Made by a program: the position numbers and the translations under genes | Notes under the pieces: model-generated | The model's database searches: none | Seen by the model: only the letters and a program-made list of their open reading frames with translations | Told to the model about the DNA's origin: nothing | Source: Nitrososphaeraceae archaeon | GTDB taxonomy: Archaea > Thermoproteota > Nitrososphaeria > Nitrososphaerales > Nitrososphaeraceae | DNA: 40,959 bases | Direction of reading: 5' to 3' | Assembly (NCBI GenBank): GCA_025922715.1 | Contig: JAICHH010000003.1 | Span: 1 to 40,959 of the forward strand | Part shown: positions 1 to 8,085 of the stretch, in pieces | How positions within the stretch are numbered: the first letter of the stretch is position 1 | How the letters are laid out: every line of letters begins with the position of its first letter

Positions 1-543
1 AAATATACAAAAAGAAGTACCGGTAAAGACAAGAACTAGCAGAACAATATGATACACGATTTAAAGAAAATAATGGATAGTATTTACAAAGACAAAAGTA
101 AGATATCATGAAGTATATATTTTTTAATTTATTCTGTATCCAAAATTATATCAACATATTATGGCTAGAAGTGGTAAAGATACTATACTGCTAGGAAAGA
201 TTGAGAGATGATGGCAATGTAGATATGTCCAGATTTATTCATTCATAGAAATGAAAATTTACTCAATATTCTGTCTAACTGGTAAATTGGTCGAAGATAA
301 CTTGTGGGTAATACCTTTGTTTTCTTTTAAAGATATCATAACTCAATAAATCTTTGTTATTTATTTTCACAACTATATAAGTAACCTATTTATCCATTAT
401 TTCTTGAAAGACATAACATAATATAAGAGTTAATTGTCCTATTAAATTTTTTTAGCAGTTATTTTTCAATTTAAATTCTTTTAGTTATACTTATTGCTTA
501 AATGGTAGTAGTTTAACTATAATGAGAATAATTAAAATTAATA
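1..543. other. Leading non-coding stretch
   Basis: No convincing gene is visible in this AT-rich stretch. The first 40-50 bases are open in two forward frames and could be the 3' tail of a gene lying before the window, but no family can be read from so few codons. Around 162-217 the sequence loosely resembles 20589-20640, which may be a degenerate dispersed repeat. No tRNA, rRNA or promoter pair stands out. Confidence 0.4.
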
Positions 544-1107
544 TTAAGTTTCTCTACTTTGACTAATTATTTTCAATTTGTCAAGAACTTCTAAATATTT
601 TGAAATTAGATCTAGTTTGGTATTTTGAATTAGGATATCATTCTCATTCTCTAAAGTTGTTATCAAAAAGTTAATTTTATCTGTGATTATTTTTGTAGAG
701 ATTGTATTGGTTATGCTAGAGTCAAAAACAGTCGGAACTTTAAATTCCTTCTTCTTTGATAAATTAAAATCTTGAATAGGAGGCAGCTCCGGCTGTGGCT
801 GTGGCTGTTGCTGCTGCTGTTGCTGCTGCAGTTGCTGCTGCTCTTCTTCTATCTGCTTTGTCATCCCATCATTATTTGTTTTCTCTTTTATTATTCTTCC
901 ACAACTAACGCATACAGTCTCTTCTTTATAACGTACCTGAACACCTCTACATTTAGCACATGACTCGCTAAGTAAAGTACCTCCTTTTAATAACAGATCA
1001 GCAGCACTTTTAATATTACTGCTACCTTTTTTACTCTTATCCTCCTCATCTGCAGATTTACCGTTAGACATTGTAATACTATTGCTATATAGAGAGTGAG
1101 AAGACAT
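544..1107 (-). CDS. p27/SSSCA1-type zinc-ribbon protein (UPF0148 family)
   Basis: This 187-residue protein matches the archaeal relatives of human autoantigen p27 (Sjogren/scleroderma autoantigen 1). The family core is visible at about residues 35-76: a short helix with 'AADLLLKGGTLL' followed by a zinc ribbon with Cys50, Cys53, Cys66 and Cys69. After it comes a glutamine-rich tract (about residues 90-108) encoded by a CAG/CAA microsatellite, then a predicted helical C-terminal region. The function of the archaeal family is not established; nucleic-acid or protein binding through the ribbon is the usual assumption. It lies downstream of the YkgJ-like gene on the same strand, separated by about 160 AT-rich bases, so it probably has its own transcript. 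Met1 is taken as the start, but Met13 is equally possible because the ribbon starts much later. Confidence 0.8.
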   Translation of the reverse strand: MSSHSLYSNSITMSNGKSADEEDKSKKGSSNIKSAADLLLKGGTLLSESCAKCRGVQVRYKEETVCVSCGRIIKEKTNNDGMTKQIEEEQQQLQQQQQQQQPQPQPELPPIQDFNLSKKKEFKVPTVFDSSITNTISTKIITDKINFLITTLENENDILIQNTKLDLISKYLEVLDKLKIISQSRET

Positions 1108-1229
1108 TATTTAATTTTTTTTTATGTAAATGTATTTGTTTTGTTATTTGTTGTTGTTTTTATTTTTATTGTTATTATTATTATTGTTTGAATTTAGTAT
1201 TTCAATTTGATTTTTTGTTTATTTTTTTT

Positions 1230-1242
1230 AAAAAAACAAAAA
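1230..1242 (-). terminator. U-tract terminator after the YkgJ-like gene
   Basis: On the minus strand the transcript of the gene ending at 1266 runs into T5-G-T7 at these positions. Just beyond lies an A/T-rich run that makes the whole 1211-1242 stretch nearly palindromic. Archaeal intrinsic termination uses such U-tracts, and aCPSF1, encoded nearby, cleaves at U-rich sites. The call rests on base composition only. Confidence 0.4.
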
Positions 1243-1265
1243 GACACATAACTAGAAAAATATGA

Positions 1266-2042
1266 TTAGTATATTATATTGGTAGCCCCAAATCCTTCCC
1301 TTATTGTTCTATTTGTACTCATATTATAATTATAAATTTTTGAGGAATAATCTTGTAAAACAGGCATCATATTCTCTATTGTTTTACTTAGATAAAAACC
1401 AGGACAATCGCCAGTAAATTGAAAAGTTGCATGAACTAATGGTCTGTTATTATATGATTCCATCCACGATGCAAAAGGATACAACCAGCATACACCTGGT
1501 TTTCCCTCTTGAATTTGACAACTGCCTTGATTATCTAAAAATCGGCATTTTATAGGTTTTCCGTCTTCTTCATCAGTCTCATTTTCCTTTCGCTTTAATG
1601 AAATCATAGTTAGATGAGTAATTAAATTTCCATAAGATCCGGGTTCATTCCAAGAGGATATTTTTGTTTCTTTATTCAGAAATTCATTGATAGATTTATA
1701 ATTCAATTTACTTTTTAGGGTATAAAGGTCATCTTTAGTTAAAGGTAATCTTCCCTGTTTTTCACAACAGTTATGACAATCAGGCCACAGGCAGTTCCAA
1801 AGAACAAATAGATCATCATTTGACAGTTTTGGGATATGAAAAATTACCTGATTCACTTTCACTGTGGTATCTACCACATCTCTTCTTCTACCTAGATGAA
1901 GATCATAGATAGGCTTTTCAATATTCCATTTTTTTGAGAGCTCGTCGATAGAAGATTTTATTGTTGGTGTTGTTGTTGTTGTTTCCTGATTCTGGTCGTG
2001 ATGATGATGATGATGGTGATGGTGATCCTGTTGCTGTCCCAT
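1266..2042 (-). CDS. YkgJ-type cysteine-cluster protein
   Basis: This 258-residue protein carries the cysteine arrangement of the YkgJ/UPF0153 metal-cluster family: Cys84, Cys89, Cys92 and Cys93 in the first half, then Cys166, Cys175, Cys185 and Cys213. The typical 'GVCWLYPF' segment sits around residue 183. Family members bind zinc or an iron-sulfur cluster, and their substrate is generally unknown. The N-terminus holds nine consecutive histidines (residues 7-15) followed by a Thr run, coded by a CAT/CAC microsatellite. This tract is not part of the family core and may simply be repeat expansion, though it could bind metal. The protein lacks a signal peptide, so it is probably cytosolic. It lies between aCPSF1 and the p27-type gene on the same strand, with gaps of about 180 and 160 bp. 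Confidence 0.75.
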   Translation of the reverse strand: MGQQQDHHHHHHHHHDQNQETTTTTPTIKSSIDELSKKWNIEKPIYDLHLGRRRDVVDTTVKVNQVIFHIPKLSNDDLFVLWNCLWPDCHNCCEKQGRLPLTKDDLYTLKSKLNYKSINEFLNKETKISSWNEPGSYGNLITHLTMISLKRKENETDEEDGKPIKCRFLDNQGSCQIQEGKPGVCWLYPFASWMESYNNRPLVHATFQFTGDCPGFYLSKTIENMMPVLQDYSSKIYNYNMSTNRTIREGFGATNIIY

Positions 2043-2226
2043 ATAGTTACTATAAGGAATAAAGACCTTTAAGTTTAATGATCGCTCCCTTCTAGTACTG
2101 CTGGTTTTGTTTTTGTAGTCTCTCTGCAGAATAAAAAAAGTTTCTATAGGATATTATCTATCTAGTTATCAAACAAACAAAGTAAACGACAAACAAATCC
2201 ACACACATACACAGCACCATATAAAA

Positions 2227-4116
2227 TTATAACAGTTTGATTGCTTCTGGAACTAGCAAATATTGACACTGAATATTAAGAATCTTATTTACAGATGATG
2301 CCAAGTTCTGTACTCTAGGTTTTTCACCGTGATTTATTATCACTCTTTTCAGTTTTGGTTTTAATCTACTAATATATGCGAGAAGTTGATTATAGTCACT
2401 ATGGTTGCTAAATCCATGAATAGATTCAATCTTGCATTTTAACTTTAACTTTTGTTGCCCATTTATTGTTACTTCAGTATGTCCTGTTTGAATTTCCTTA
2501 CCAAGTGTTCCTGTTACTTGGTTTGAAATAAGTATTAGTTTACTAAGAGGGTCATTGTGAATTTGCTTTAAAAATTTTACAGACAGACCACCATTCAGCA
2601 TAGATGATGGGACAAGTATTATTCCTGGTTTATCTAGTTTAGATTTTGAAGTGAGTACTTTCAGATTTTTATAATTAAAAATCGAGACATTTTCATTCAA
2701 AATTTTTGTTTTAATTTCTTTTGACAAATAGTCAGAATATAATTCATGTATATATGTTGCTTCTAGTATGGACTTGTCCACGAAGATCTCAGCCGATGGT
2801 TCTAATGAACCAAGCTCTTGATATTTTGTTAAGGTATAGATAAGCTCTTGTGAAAGACCTATAATTGGAACTGGAATGAGAACTCTACCACCCTCTCTAA
2901 GAGTTTGATTAATACTTTCTACCAAAATTGGATCTGTCTCTTCACGTTTATGAGGTAAATCTTTACTTCCAAAAGTACCTTCAATAATAAGTGTTTCGAC
3001 TCTGGGAAAATTCCAAGATGCATTTTCAAGTAAATTAGTCTTCCCAAACTTGAGATCTCCTGTATACACTAGATTATGATTTCCATTTCCAATATGTAAA
3101 TGAATAGATGTAGATCCTAATATGTGTCCAGAATTATATAATACAAGTTTTACATCTGGTGATATATCGGTAACTACACCGATAGATAAAGGCATAGTAT
3201 GGATTATTACATTTGTTATATCTTCTTCCGAATAGATCTCATGGTTTTTATGATAATCAAGGAAAAGAAGGATCATTAAAGGTAATGTTGGTTCAGTACA
3301 ATAAACAGGTCCTCTATAGCCATATTTGTATAGAAATGGAAGAAAACCTATATGATCGATATGAGCATGAGTTATTATAACTGCATCAATTTCATCTAAA
3401 GTGAATCCTGTCATATCAAATCGTGGAAAATAATTTACAGCTTTTTCATCAAGAGTATTTATTCCACAATCAAGTAATATTTTACTTTCTTTAGTAACAA
3501 CTAATAAACATGATCTGCCAATCTCACCAAATCCCCCCAATGTAACGATACTGGCTTCAAAATTACTAGGACTTAATTTTGGTCTGAAAACTTTGTCCCC
3601 AACTTCTTTATAGAATTTTATCCTATAGTCAGTGGAATTATCCAAAACTTTATCAATAAATTGGATTGTAGGAAGTTTTACTGTGGATTTTCTTAACTTA
3701 ATTTTCCAACCGGTTTCACTGACTAAATCCAATAAAATGGCATTTTCAATTTGATTTTTCATTTCAGATGAATTACTGATATAGATTGTAAGTTCACCCA
3801 AGGCATCATCAAAAAAAATTCCAGTAGTTTTAACCTTTAAAGGCAGGAGACGATTCTGAATAATTCGGGTAGAATCATTTCTTGATTTGCGAATCGATTC
3901 ATCGCTTCGTATTACTACTCTCTTTCTAATTATATTGACCATATTAGAAAGGATTTGGGAGTTTTCTATCAAAAATCTAGGGTTTTTACTGTATAGCGCT
4001 ATACTAGGTCCTTCATATTCTATCTTAGTCAGACCTGATTCCTTTGGTAAGCTTTTTAGTATAGTAGCCATGATATTCTGACTAGATTGTTCATTATCAA
4101 AATTAGTAAATTCCAT
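2227..4116 (-). CDS. fttA: aCPSF1/FttA beta-CASP ribonuclease, transcription termination factor
   Basis: This 629-residue protein is the archaeal CPSF73-like nuclease that cleaves nascent RNA at U-rich sites and terminates transcription by RNA polymerase. An N-terminal KH region spans about residues 1-180. The metallo-beta-lactamase fold begins near 190 ('TLGGFGEIGRSCLL'). It has the zinc motif HAHIDH at 250-255, GHILGS at 330-335 and GDLKFG at 353-358. The beta-CASP insert follows, and late motifs include 'GFSNHSD' and 'INHGEKPR' before the conserved hydrophobic C-terminus. Length and domain order match full-length aCPSF1, so the enzyme looks intact. It is transcribed alone, divergent from the TRAM gene. 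The ATG at 4116 is used; a TATA-like stretch lies about 20-25 bases upstream. Confidence 0.95.
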   Translation of the reverse strand: MEFTNFDNEQSSQNIMATILKSLPKESGLTKIEYEGPSIALYSKNPRFLIENSQILSNMVNIIRKRVVIRSDESIRKSRNDSTRIIQNRLLPLKVKTTGIFFDDALGELTIYISNSSEMKNQIENAILLDLVSETGWKIKLRKSTVKLPTIQFIDKVLDNSTDYRIKFYKEVGDKVFRPKLSPSNFEASIVTLGGFGEIGRSCLLVVTKESKILLDCGINTLDEKAVNYFPRFDMTGFTLDEIDAVIITHAHIDHIGFLPFLYKYGYRGPVYCTEPTLPLMILLFLDYHKNHEIYSEEDITNVIIHTMPLSIGVVTDISPDVKLVLYNSGHILGSTSIHLHIGNGNHNLVYTGDLKFGKTNLLENASWNFPRVETLIIEGTFGSKDLPHKREETDPILVESINQTLREGGRVLIPVPIIGLSQELIYTLTKYQELGSLEPSAEIFVDKSILEATYIHELYSDYLSKEIKTKILNENVSIFNYKNLKVLTSKSKLDKPGIILVPSSMLNGGLSVKFLKQIHNDPLSKLILISNQVTGTLGKEIQTGHTEVTINGQQKLKLKCKIESIHGFSNHSDYNQLLAYISRLKPKLKRVIINHGEKPRVQNLASSVNKILNIQCQYLLVPEAIKLL

Positions 4117-4285
4117 CTTTAGTTCCTTCAGTTTAATATAATATACCTCAGTTTTCTGATTGAAATATAAATTGATTGCGATTAATTAGTAGAGAGAATT
4201 CATTTATGTTTTTAAATAAAGCCAAAAAAAATAATATTGAAATAGTAATATATAATAAATTCATTGTAAAGACAGGTTAGATAGT

Positions 4286-4573
4286 ATGGATGTAGAAACC
4301 AATAGAGAAAATACAGCTCGTGACAGACCTAACGAAAATAATTCAGGGAACGAAACAGGTTTCAGAAAGTTTAGATCTTTTAGAATTCCAGTTAAAGTCG
4401 GGGAAGAGTATGATGTAAAAATTGAAGCAATGAGTAAAAGAGGAGACGCTGGTGTTGCTAAAATTGAAGGAATGGTAATATTTGTAGCTAACACAAAAGA
4501 GGGTGACGAAGTTAAAATAAAAATCAGCAGAGTAGGAATGGGTTATGCTATAGCAGAAGTTGTCCAACAATGA
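4286..4573 (+). CDS. TRAM domain RNA-binding protein
   Basis: This small protein of 95 residues consists of a polar, Asn/Glu-rich N-terminal tail (about 1-30) and a single TRAM domain (about 35-93). The domain shows the typical 'VGEEYDVKIEAMSKRGDAGV' opening and ends with 'ISRVGMGYAIAEV'. Stand-alone TRAM proteins are common in archaea and bind RNA; some act as cold-inducible RNA chaperones. Here the role is inferred from the family. It is divergent from aCPSF1, with about 170 bp of AT-rich promoter DNA between them, and it lies upstream of egsA on the same strand. The start at 4286 is the first ATG, and nothing upstream in frame looks coding. Confidence 0.88.
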   Translation: MDVETNRENTARDRPNENNSGNETGFRKFRSFRIPVKVGEEYDVKIEAMSKRGDAGVAKIEGMVIFVANTKEGDEVKIKISRVGMGYAIAEVVQQ

Positions 4574-4642
4574 CGACGATTATTAGTTTAATAACAAATT
4601 TGTCTTTAGCTATTAAATTTAAGAAATATATTTATTTTATTT

Positions 4643-4718
4643 ATAATTAAAATTATTTGAATAAAGACAGAAAGAAAGAAATAATTAAAATTATTTGAAT
4701 AAAGACAGAAAGAAAGAT
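4643..4718 (+). repeat. Tandem 38-bp direct duplication upstream of egsA
   Basis: Two head-to-tail copies of a 38-bp unit (4643-4680 and 4681-4718) differ only at the last base. Each contains an AT-rich TATA-like segment beginning 'ataattaaaattattt' and a purine-rich end 'gacagaaagaaaga'. The second copy ends two bases before the proposed TTG start of egsA, so each copy could hold a promoter. It places one TATA-like element about 26-38 bases upstream of the start and a second one 38 bases further away. Confidence 0.85.
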
Positions 4719-4720
4719 AT

Positions 4721-5779
4721 TTGAACTCTAATAGTCATTTGATGGAGCTACCAAGGAAAATTCTTGTAGGAGACAATGTAATTTCAGACCTTGGGAATTT
4801 TATAATGGATATCAATAATGGAATATCTAGTGTCATTATAATTAGTGGTGAAACTGTAAGGAACAAGATTGAAGATAACATTAAAAAATCATTTGAGAAA
4901 TCTCATATTAGAAATTACTGGTTTATTAGAAAAGATGCCTCTTTTGAAACAGTATCTAAAATCAAAATAGAGATAGAAGGATTAAAACCTGATATAATAC
5001 TTGGGATTGGAGGAGGAAAATCAGTTGATGTTGGAAAGATGATTGCATATTCTATAAAAAAACCATTTATAAGTATTCCCACATCTGCGTCTCATGACGG
5101 TATTTCAAGTCCATTTGTGTCTTTAAAAGGGTCAAATAAACCTTATTCTATTAAAGTAAATACACCAATAGGAATCTTGGCAGATATTAAATTAATTTCT
5201 GAAGCACCTCCTAGGTTATTGTCAAGTGGTTGTGGAGATTTAATAGGTAAACTCACTGCTGTTAAAGATTGGGAATTAGCAAGAGATGATAACAATGAAT
5301 ATTTCGGAGCCTATTCTGCTTATCTAGCAAAATTAAGTGCGGATATCATCATGAATAAATCAAAAGAATTATTATTAAATGAATCTGGAGTTAGAACTAT
5401 CATAGAGGCGTTAATAAGTGCAGGTGTTGCTGCAGGGATAGCTGGTAGTAGCCGTCCTTGTTCTGGATCGGAACATCTTTTCAGCCACGCTCTGGAGTTT
5501 ATTACACACGGTAATTGTGGTCTCCATGGAGAAAGGGTAGGGCTCGGGACGATAATCATGTCCAAGCTGTATGGTATGGATTTCGAAGCAATTATAGCTG
5601 TTCTAGAAAATGTTAAAGCTCCAGTCAAAGCTAATCAATTAAATTTAACTGAAAAAGATGTTGTTCAATCATTGTTAATTGCTCAAGATTTGAGACCTGA
5701 AAGATATACTATATTAAGTAAAACAAAACTTGATAAAAAAACAGCATCTGAATTAGCAAAATCAGCAAAGGTCATTTAA
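4721..5779 (+). CDS. egsA: sn-glycerol-1-phosphate dehydrogenase
   Basis: The product (352 aa) reduces dihydroxyacetone phosphate to sn-glycerol 1-phosphate with NAD(P)H, the committed step that gives archaeal membrane lipids their stereochemistry. The dinucleotide-binding 'GIGGGKSVDVGK' lies at 95-106. The expected zinc ligands are in place: Asp173 in 'GCGDLIGK', His252 in 'GSEHLFSH' and His269 in 'GLHGERVG'. Length is normal for the family. The TTG at 4721 is chosen because it keeps the 'HLMELPR' block often seen at the start of these enzymes and fits a leaderless transcript from the TATA-like part of the second 38-bp repeat. The ATG at 4742 is the alternative. It is a single gene between the TRAM gene and the convergent FKBP gene. 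Confidence 0.95.
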   Translation: MNSNSHLMELPRKILVGDNVISDLGNFIMDINNGISSVIIISGETVRNKIEDNIKKSFEKSHIRNYWFIRKDASFETVSKIKIEIEGLKPDIILGIGGGKSVDVGKMIAYSIKKPFISIPTSASHDGISSPFVSLKGSNKPYSIKVNTPIGILADIKLISEAPPRLLSSGCGDLIGKLTAVKDWELARDDNNEYFGAYSAYLAKLSADIIMNKSKELLLNESGVRTIIEALISAGVAAGIAGSSRPCSGSEHLFSHALEFITHGNCGLHGERVGLGTIIMSKLYGMDFEAIIAVLENVKAPVKANQLNLTEKDVVQSLLIAQDLRPERYTILSKTKLDKKTASELAKSAKVI

Positions 5780-5927
5780 GAAAGAAATTAAATTAAAGTG
5801 TATTGTACTATACAACCTATTCTCTTTATTTACTAAATAAAAGTAATAAAATAATTATTTAAGAGGAGATTGCTAAAAAGATAAAATAGTATAAAAAATA
5901 AAATAGTATTTTGATTTTTTATTATTA

Positions 5928-6779
5928 TTATACTGTTTTGTTTTCAGATTTGGATGCAGTTTCTGATCTGAGGGAAGTATCGGATCTGGGGGAAGTATTA
6001 GATGTTACAGTTTGGTTCGCTGGAGTAGATGATGATTCAGCAGTCTCGTTGGCTGGAGTAGATGATGATGGTGGTGGTGAAGAAGAGTCTTTTGCTTTTT
6101 GTGATAAGTATACTTCTTGAAATGTTATTTTATTTAGACCATCTATAAACTTGAAAATATCTGCAGTGACTGCCTTTTTGATTATTTGCAATCCATCCAA
6201 TAAAGAAATATCTTCAGATAACTCAATTACTACGGTGTCATCATTATATTCGAATTTTGCCTTTTCATCATCTAGTGGAAGTCGTCTCTTTAACAAATAT
6301 TTGATTTTATCATCATTTGATTCAATCTTTTTAACAACATTTACATCATAAACTAGTACTCTACTTGCAAGTCTATGATTATAATCAATCTGGACACGGC
6401 CTGAACCTATATATCGAATAATTCCGGTTCGATCATCCAACTCTACAACATCACCTACCTTTATTTCGTTAGCCTTTTCACCTAATTTTCTTTGTGGAAT
6501 CATTCTTACCTTGTTTGTATCCCTTTCACCAAAACCTTTATCTGGAGAAATTTCAATTGAAAGTTTTTGACCTACATCTGTACTAGTCAGGGCTTCATCT
6601 AGGCCCTTTAATACCCAGCCTTCTCCTACTGAAATGAGTCTTGGTTCGTATGTTCTAGTAGGATCGTATAGATTGGATTTTTTTGCATCTTCTTCAATAG
6701 TTGTTTCAAAAATTTCCCCATTATCTTTGATTCGTGCAGTATAATCTAATAATATTAAAGATCCTTTATCAAAAGTCAT
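5928..6779 (-). CDS. FKBP-type peptidyl-prolyl cis-trans isomerase (SlyD-like)
   Basis: This 283-residue FKBP of the SlyD-like archaeal long type catalyses proline isomerisation and acts as a folding chaperone, probably in the cytosol since no signal peptide is seen. The FKBP core starts at the N-terminus ('GSLILLDYTARIKDNGEIFETT') and continues with 'GEGWVLKGLDEAL' and 'ISPDKGFGERD'. The insert-in-flap domain lies at about 85-140 and the core resumes near 'NHRLASRVLVYDV'. After about residue 155 comes a family-specific C-terminal domain, and the last 50 residues are a low-complexity Ser/Thr/Pro/Asn tail. The tail is unusual for the enzyme and looks like a disordered extension. It converges with egsA and lies 60 bp after the aminotransferase gene on the same strand. 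Confidence 0.9.
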   Translation of the reverse strand: MTFDKGSLILLDYTARIKDNGEIFETTIEEDAKKSNLYDPTRTYEPRLISVGEGWVLKGLDEALTSTDVGQKLSIEISPDKGFGERDTNKVRMIPQRKLGEKANEIKVGDVVELDDRTGIIRYIGSGRVQIDYNHRLASRVLVYDVNVVKKIESNDDKIKYLLKRRLPLDDEKAKFEYNDDTVVIELSEDISLLDGLQIIKKAVTADIFKFIDGLNKITFQEVYLSQKAKDSSSPPPSSSTPANETAESSSTPANQTVTSNTSPRSDTSLRSETASKSENKTV

Positions 6780-6841
6780 AAAAATCGCTATTTATATACC
6801 CTATATTAAGTTTGACAAATAATAAATTAGACTTAAATTAT

Positions 6842-7984
6842 TTATAAGTTTTTCAATTTTTCTTCCGCAACAGACAATGCTTTGTCGTTTGTATTTACTC
6901 CAAGCATCTTCATAGCCGAGTAAATAGCTGATACCGTTCGCATAACATGATACCGATTTACTTCACCCATACTACCTATTCTAAATACTTTACCCTTGAG
7001 GTTTCCAAATCCCCCAGCTATTAGGACTCTAAAATCATCTGATAATAACGTTCTAAATCTCTTATCATCCATTCCCTCTAGATAGTTGAAAGCGATAATA
7101 ACATTACTCTTAGCGTCTTCTTTAGCGAAGGGAGTTAGGCCCATTGCTGTTAAACTAGAATAAAATGCATCAGCACATTGTCTGTGTCGTTGAATTCTTT
7201 TCTCAATTCCTTCTTCTATGACAAGATTCAATGCTTCATCAAATGCATAGTATAAAGGTAAGGCAGGAGTGAAGGGAGTTTCAGTATGTTCTTTATAATA
7301 CCTGAAATATCTATTTAGATTCAGATACAATATCGGTGCTGGATTTGACTGCATGTATTTTTTTGTTCTTTCATTTATAGATATTGGAGAAACTCCTGGA
7401 GGAGCCGCTAGGGCTTTTTGTGATGCAGTAATACAGATATCAACATTCCATTTATCAACAGGAAGCTCATCTCCACCTAATATAGAAACAGCATCTGCGA
7501 TAAAGAATGAGCCATATTTTCCAGAAAGATTACCTAATTTATCCATGTATCTAAGTGTAGTCCCTGTGGAAGTTTCGTTATAAACTGCATACAAAGCTTT
7601 AACATCTTTATTAACTTCAAATGCCTCCTCAATTTTTTCAATAGGAGGATTCTCTCCAAAAGGAGCATCAATTCTAATTGCAGTACCGCCCCAACTATCT
7701 ATTAAATCTGCAAGTCTTGTGCTAAATTCACCATTTACAGGAATAATTGCCTTGTCTCCTTTTTTAATCAAATTAACTACTGAAGATTCTACAGCACCAG
7801 TTCCTGAAGTAGTCAATAAAATAATATCACCGTTTGTTTCAAAAACTTTTTGAGTTTTTTCAATTATACCTCTATACAAAATTCTGAAATCTTCGCTACG
7901 ATGATTGATAACAGGAGCAAGCATAGCATTCATTACACGATTTGGAACGTTAGTAGGACCCGGAAGCATTACTAAATATTCCAT
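6842..7984 (-). CDS. Class V aminotransferase (alanine/serine-glyoxylate type)
   Basis: This is a PLP-dependent aminotransferase of the alanine-glyoxylate/serine-pyruvate group, about 380 residues. It opens with the family signature 'LVMLPGPTNVPNRVMNAM', has 'TTSGTGAVESSVVNL' for cofactor binding, and carries the PLP lysine in 'ITASQKALAAPPG'. A C-terminal domain with 'VFRIGSMGEVNRYHV' completes the fold. The exact amino donor cannot be told from sequence. A GTG at 8008 would add eight residues, but the ATG at 7984 begins right at the conserved block. It also sits about 27-36 bases downstream of a 'TTTAAATAA' TATA box on the minus strand, which fits a leaderless mRNA. The gene is divergent from the M24 peptidase. 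Confidence 0.9.
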   Translation of the reverse strand: MEYLVMLPGPTNVPNRVMNAMLAPVINHRSEDFRILYRGIIEKTQKVFETNGDIILLTTSGTGAVESSVVNLIKKGDKAIIPVNGEFSTRLADLIDSWGGTAIRIDAPFGENPPIEKIEEAFEVNKDVKALYAVYNETSTGTTLRYMDKLGNLSGKYGSFFIADAVSILGGDELPVDKWNVDICITASQKALAAPPGVSPISINERTKKYMQSNPAPILYLNLNRYFRYYKEHTETPFTPALPLYYAFDEALNLVIEEGIEKRIQRHRQCADAFYSSLTAMGLTPFAKEDAKSNVIIAFNYLEGMDDKRFRTLLSDDFRVLIAGGFGNLKGKVFRIGSMGEVNRYHVMRTVSAIYSAMKMLGVNTNDKALSVAEEKLKNL

Positions 7985-8010
7985 ATTTTCAAATAAAGTC
8001 AGTATCACTG

Positions 8011-8020
8011 TTATTTAAAA
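8011..8020 (-). promoter_or_regulatory. TATA box for the aminotransferase gene
   Basis: The minus strand reads 'TTTTAAATAA' here, 27-36 bases before the ATG at 7984. That is the archaeal TATA spacing expected for a leaderless transcript starting at or near this ATG. It is the main reason for preferring this start over the GTG at 8008. Confidence 0.45.
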
Positions 8021-8085
8021 TTACTTAAATAGCATAATGAAGAACGATTTAATTATTCTAGTTAGGAAAATTGAATGTCATCATC

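Noticed and set aside
772-963. Leu-rich 63-residue plus-strand ORF that looks like a membrane protein
   Set aside because: It is the antisense shadow of the Gln-rich tract and zinc-ribbon region of the p27-type gene; CAG repeats read as CTG give polyleucine.
5911-6120. 69-residue Asp/Val-rich plus-strand ORF
   Set aside because: It lies antisense to the low-complexity tail of the FKBP gene and has no start signal of its own.
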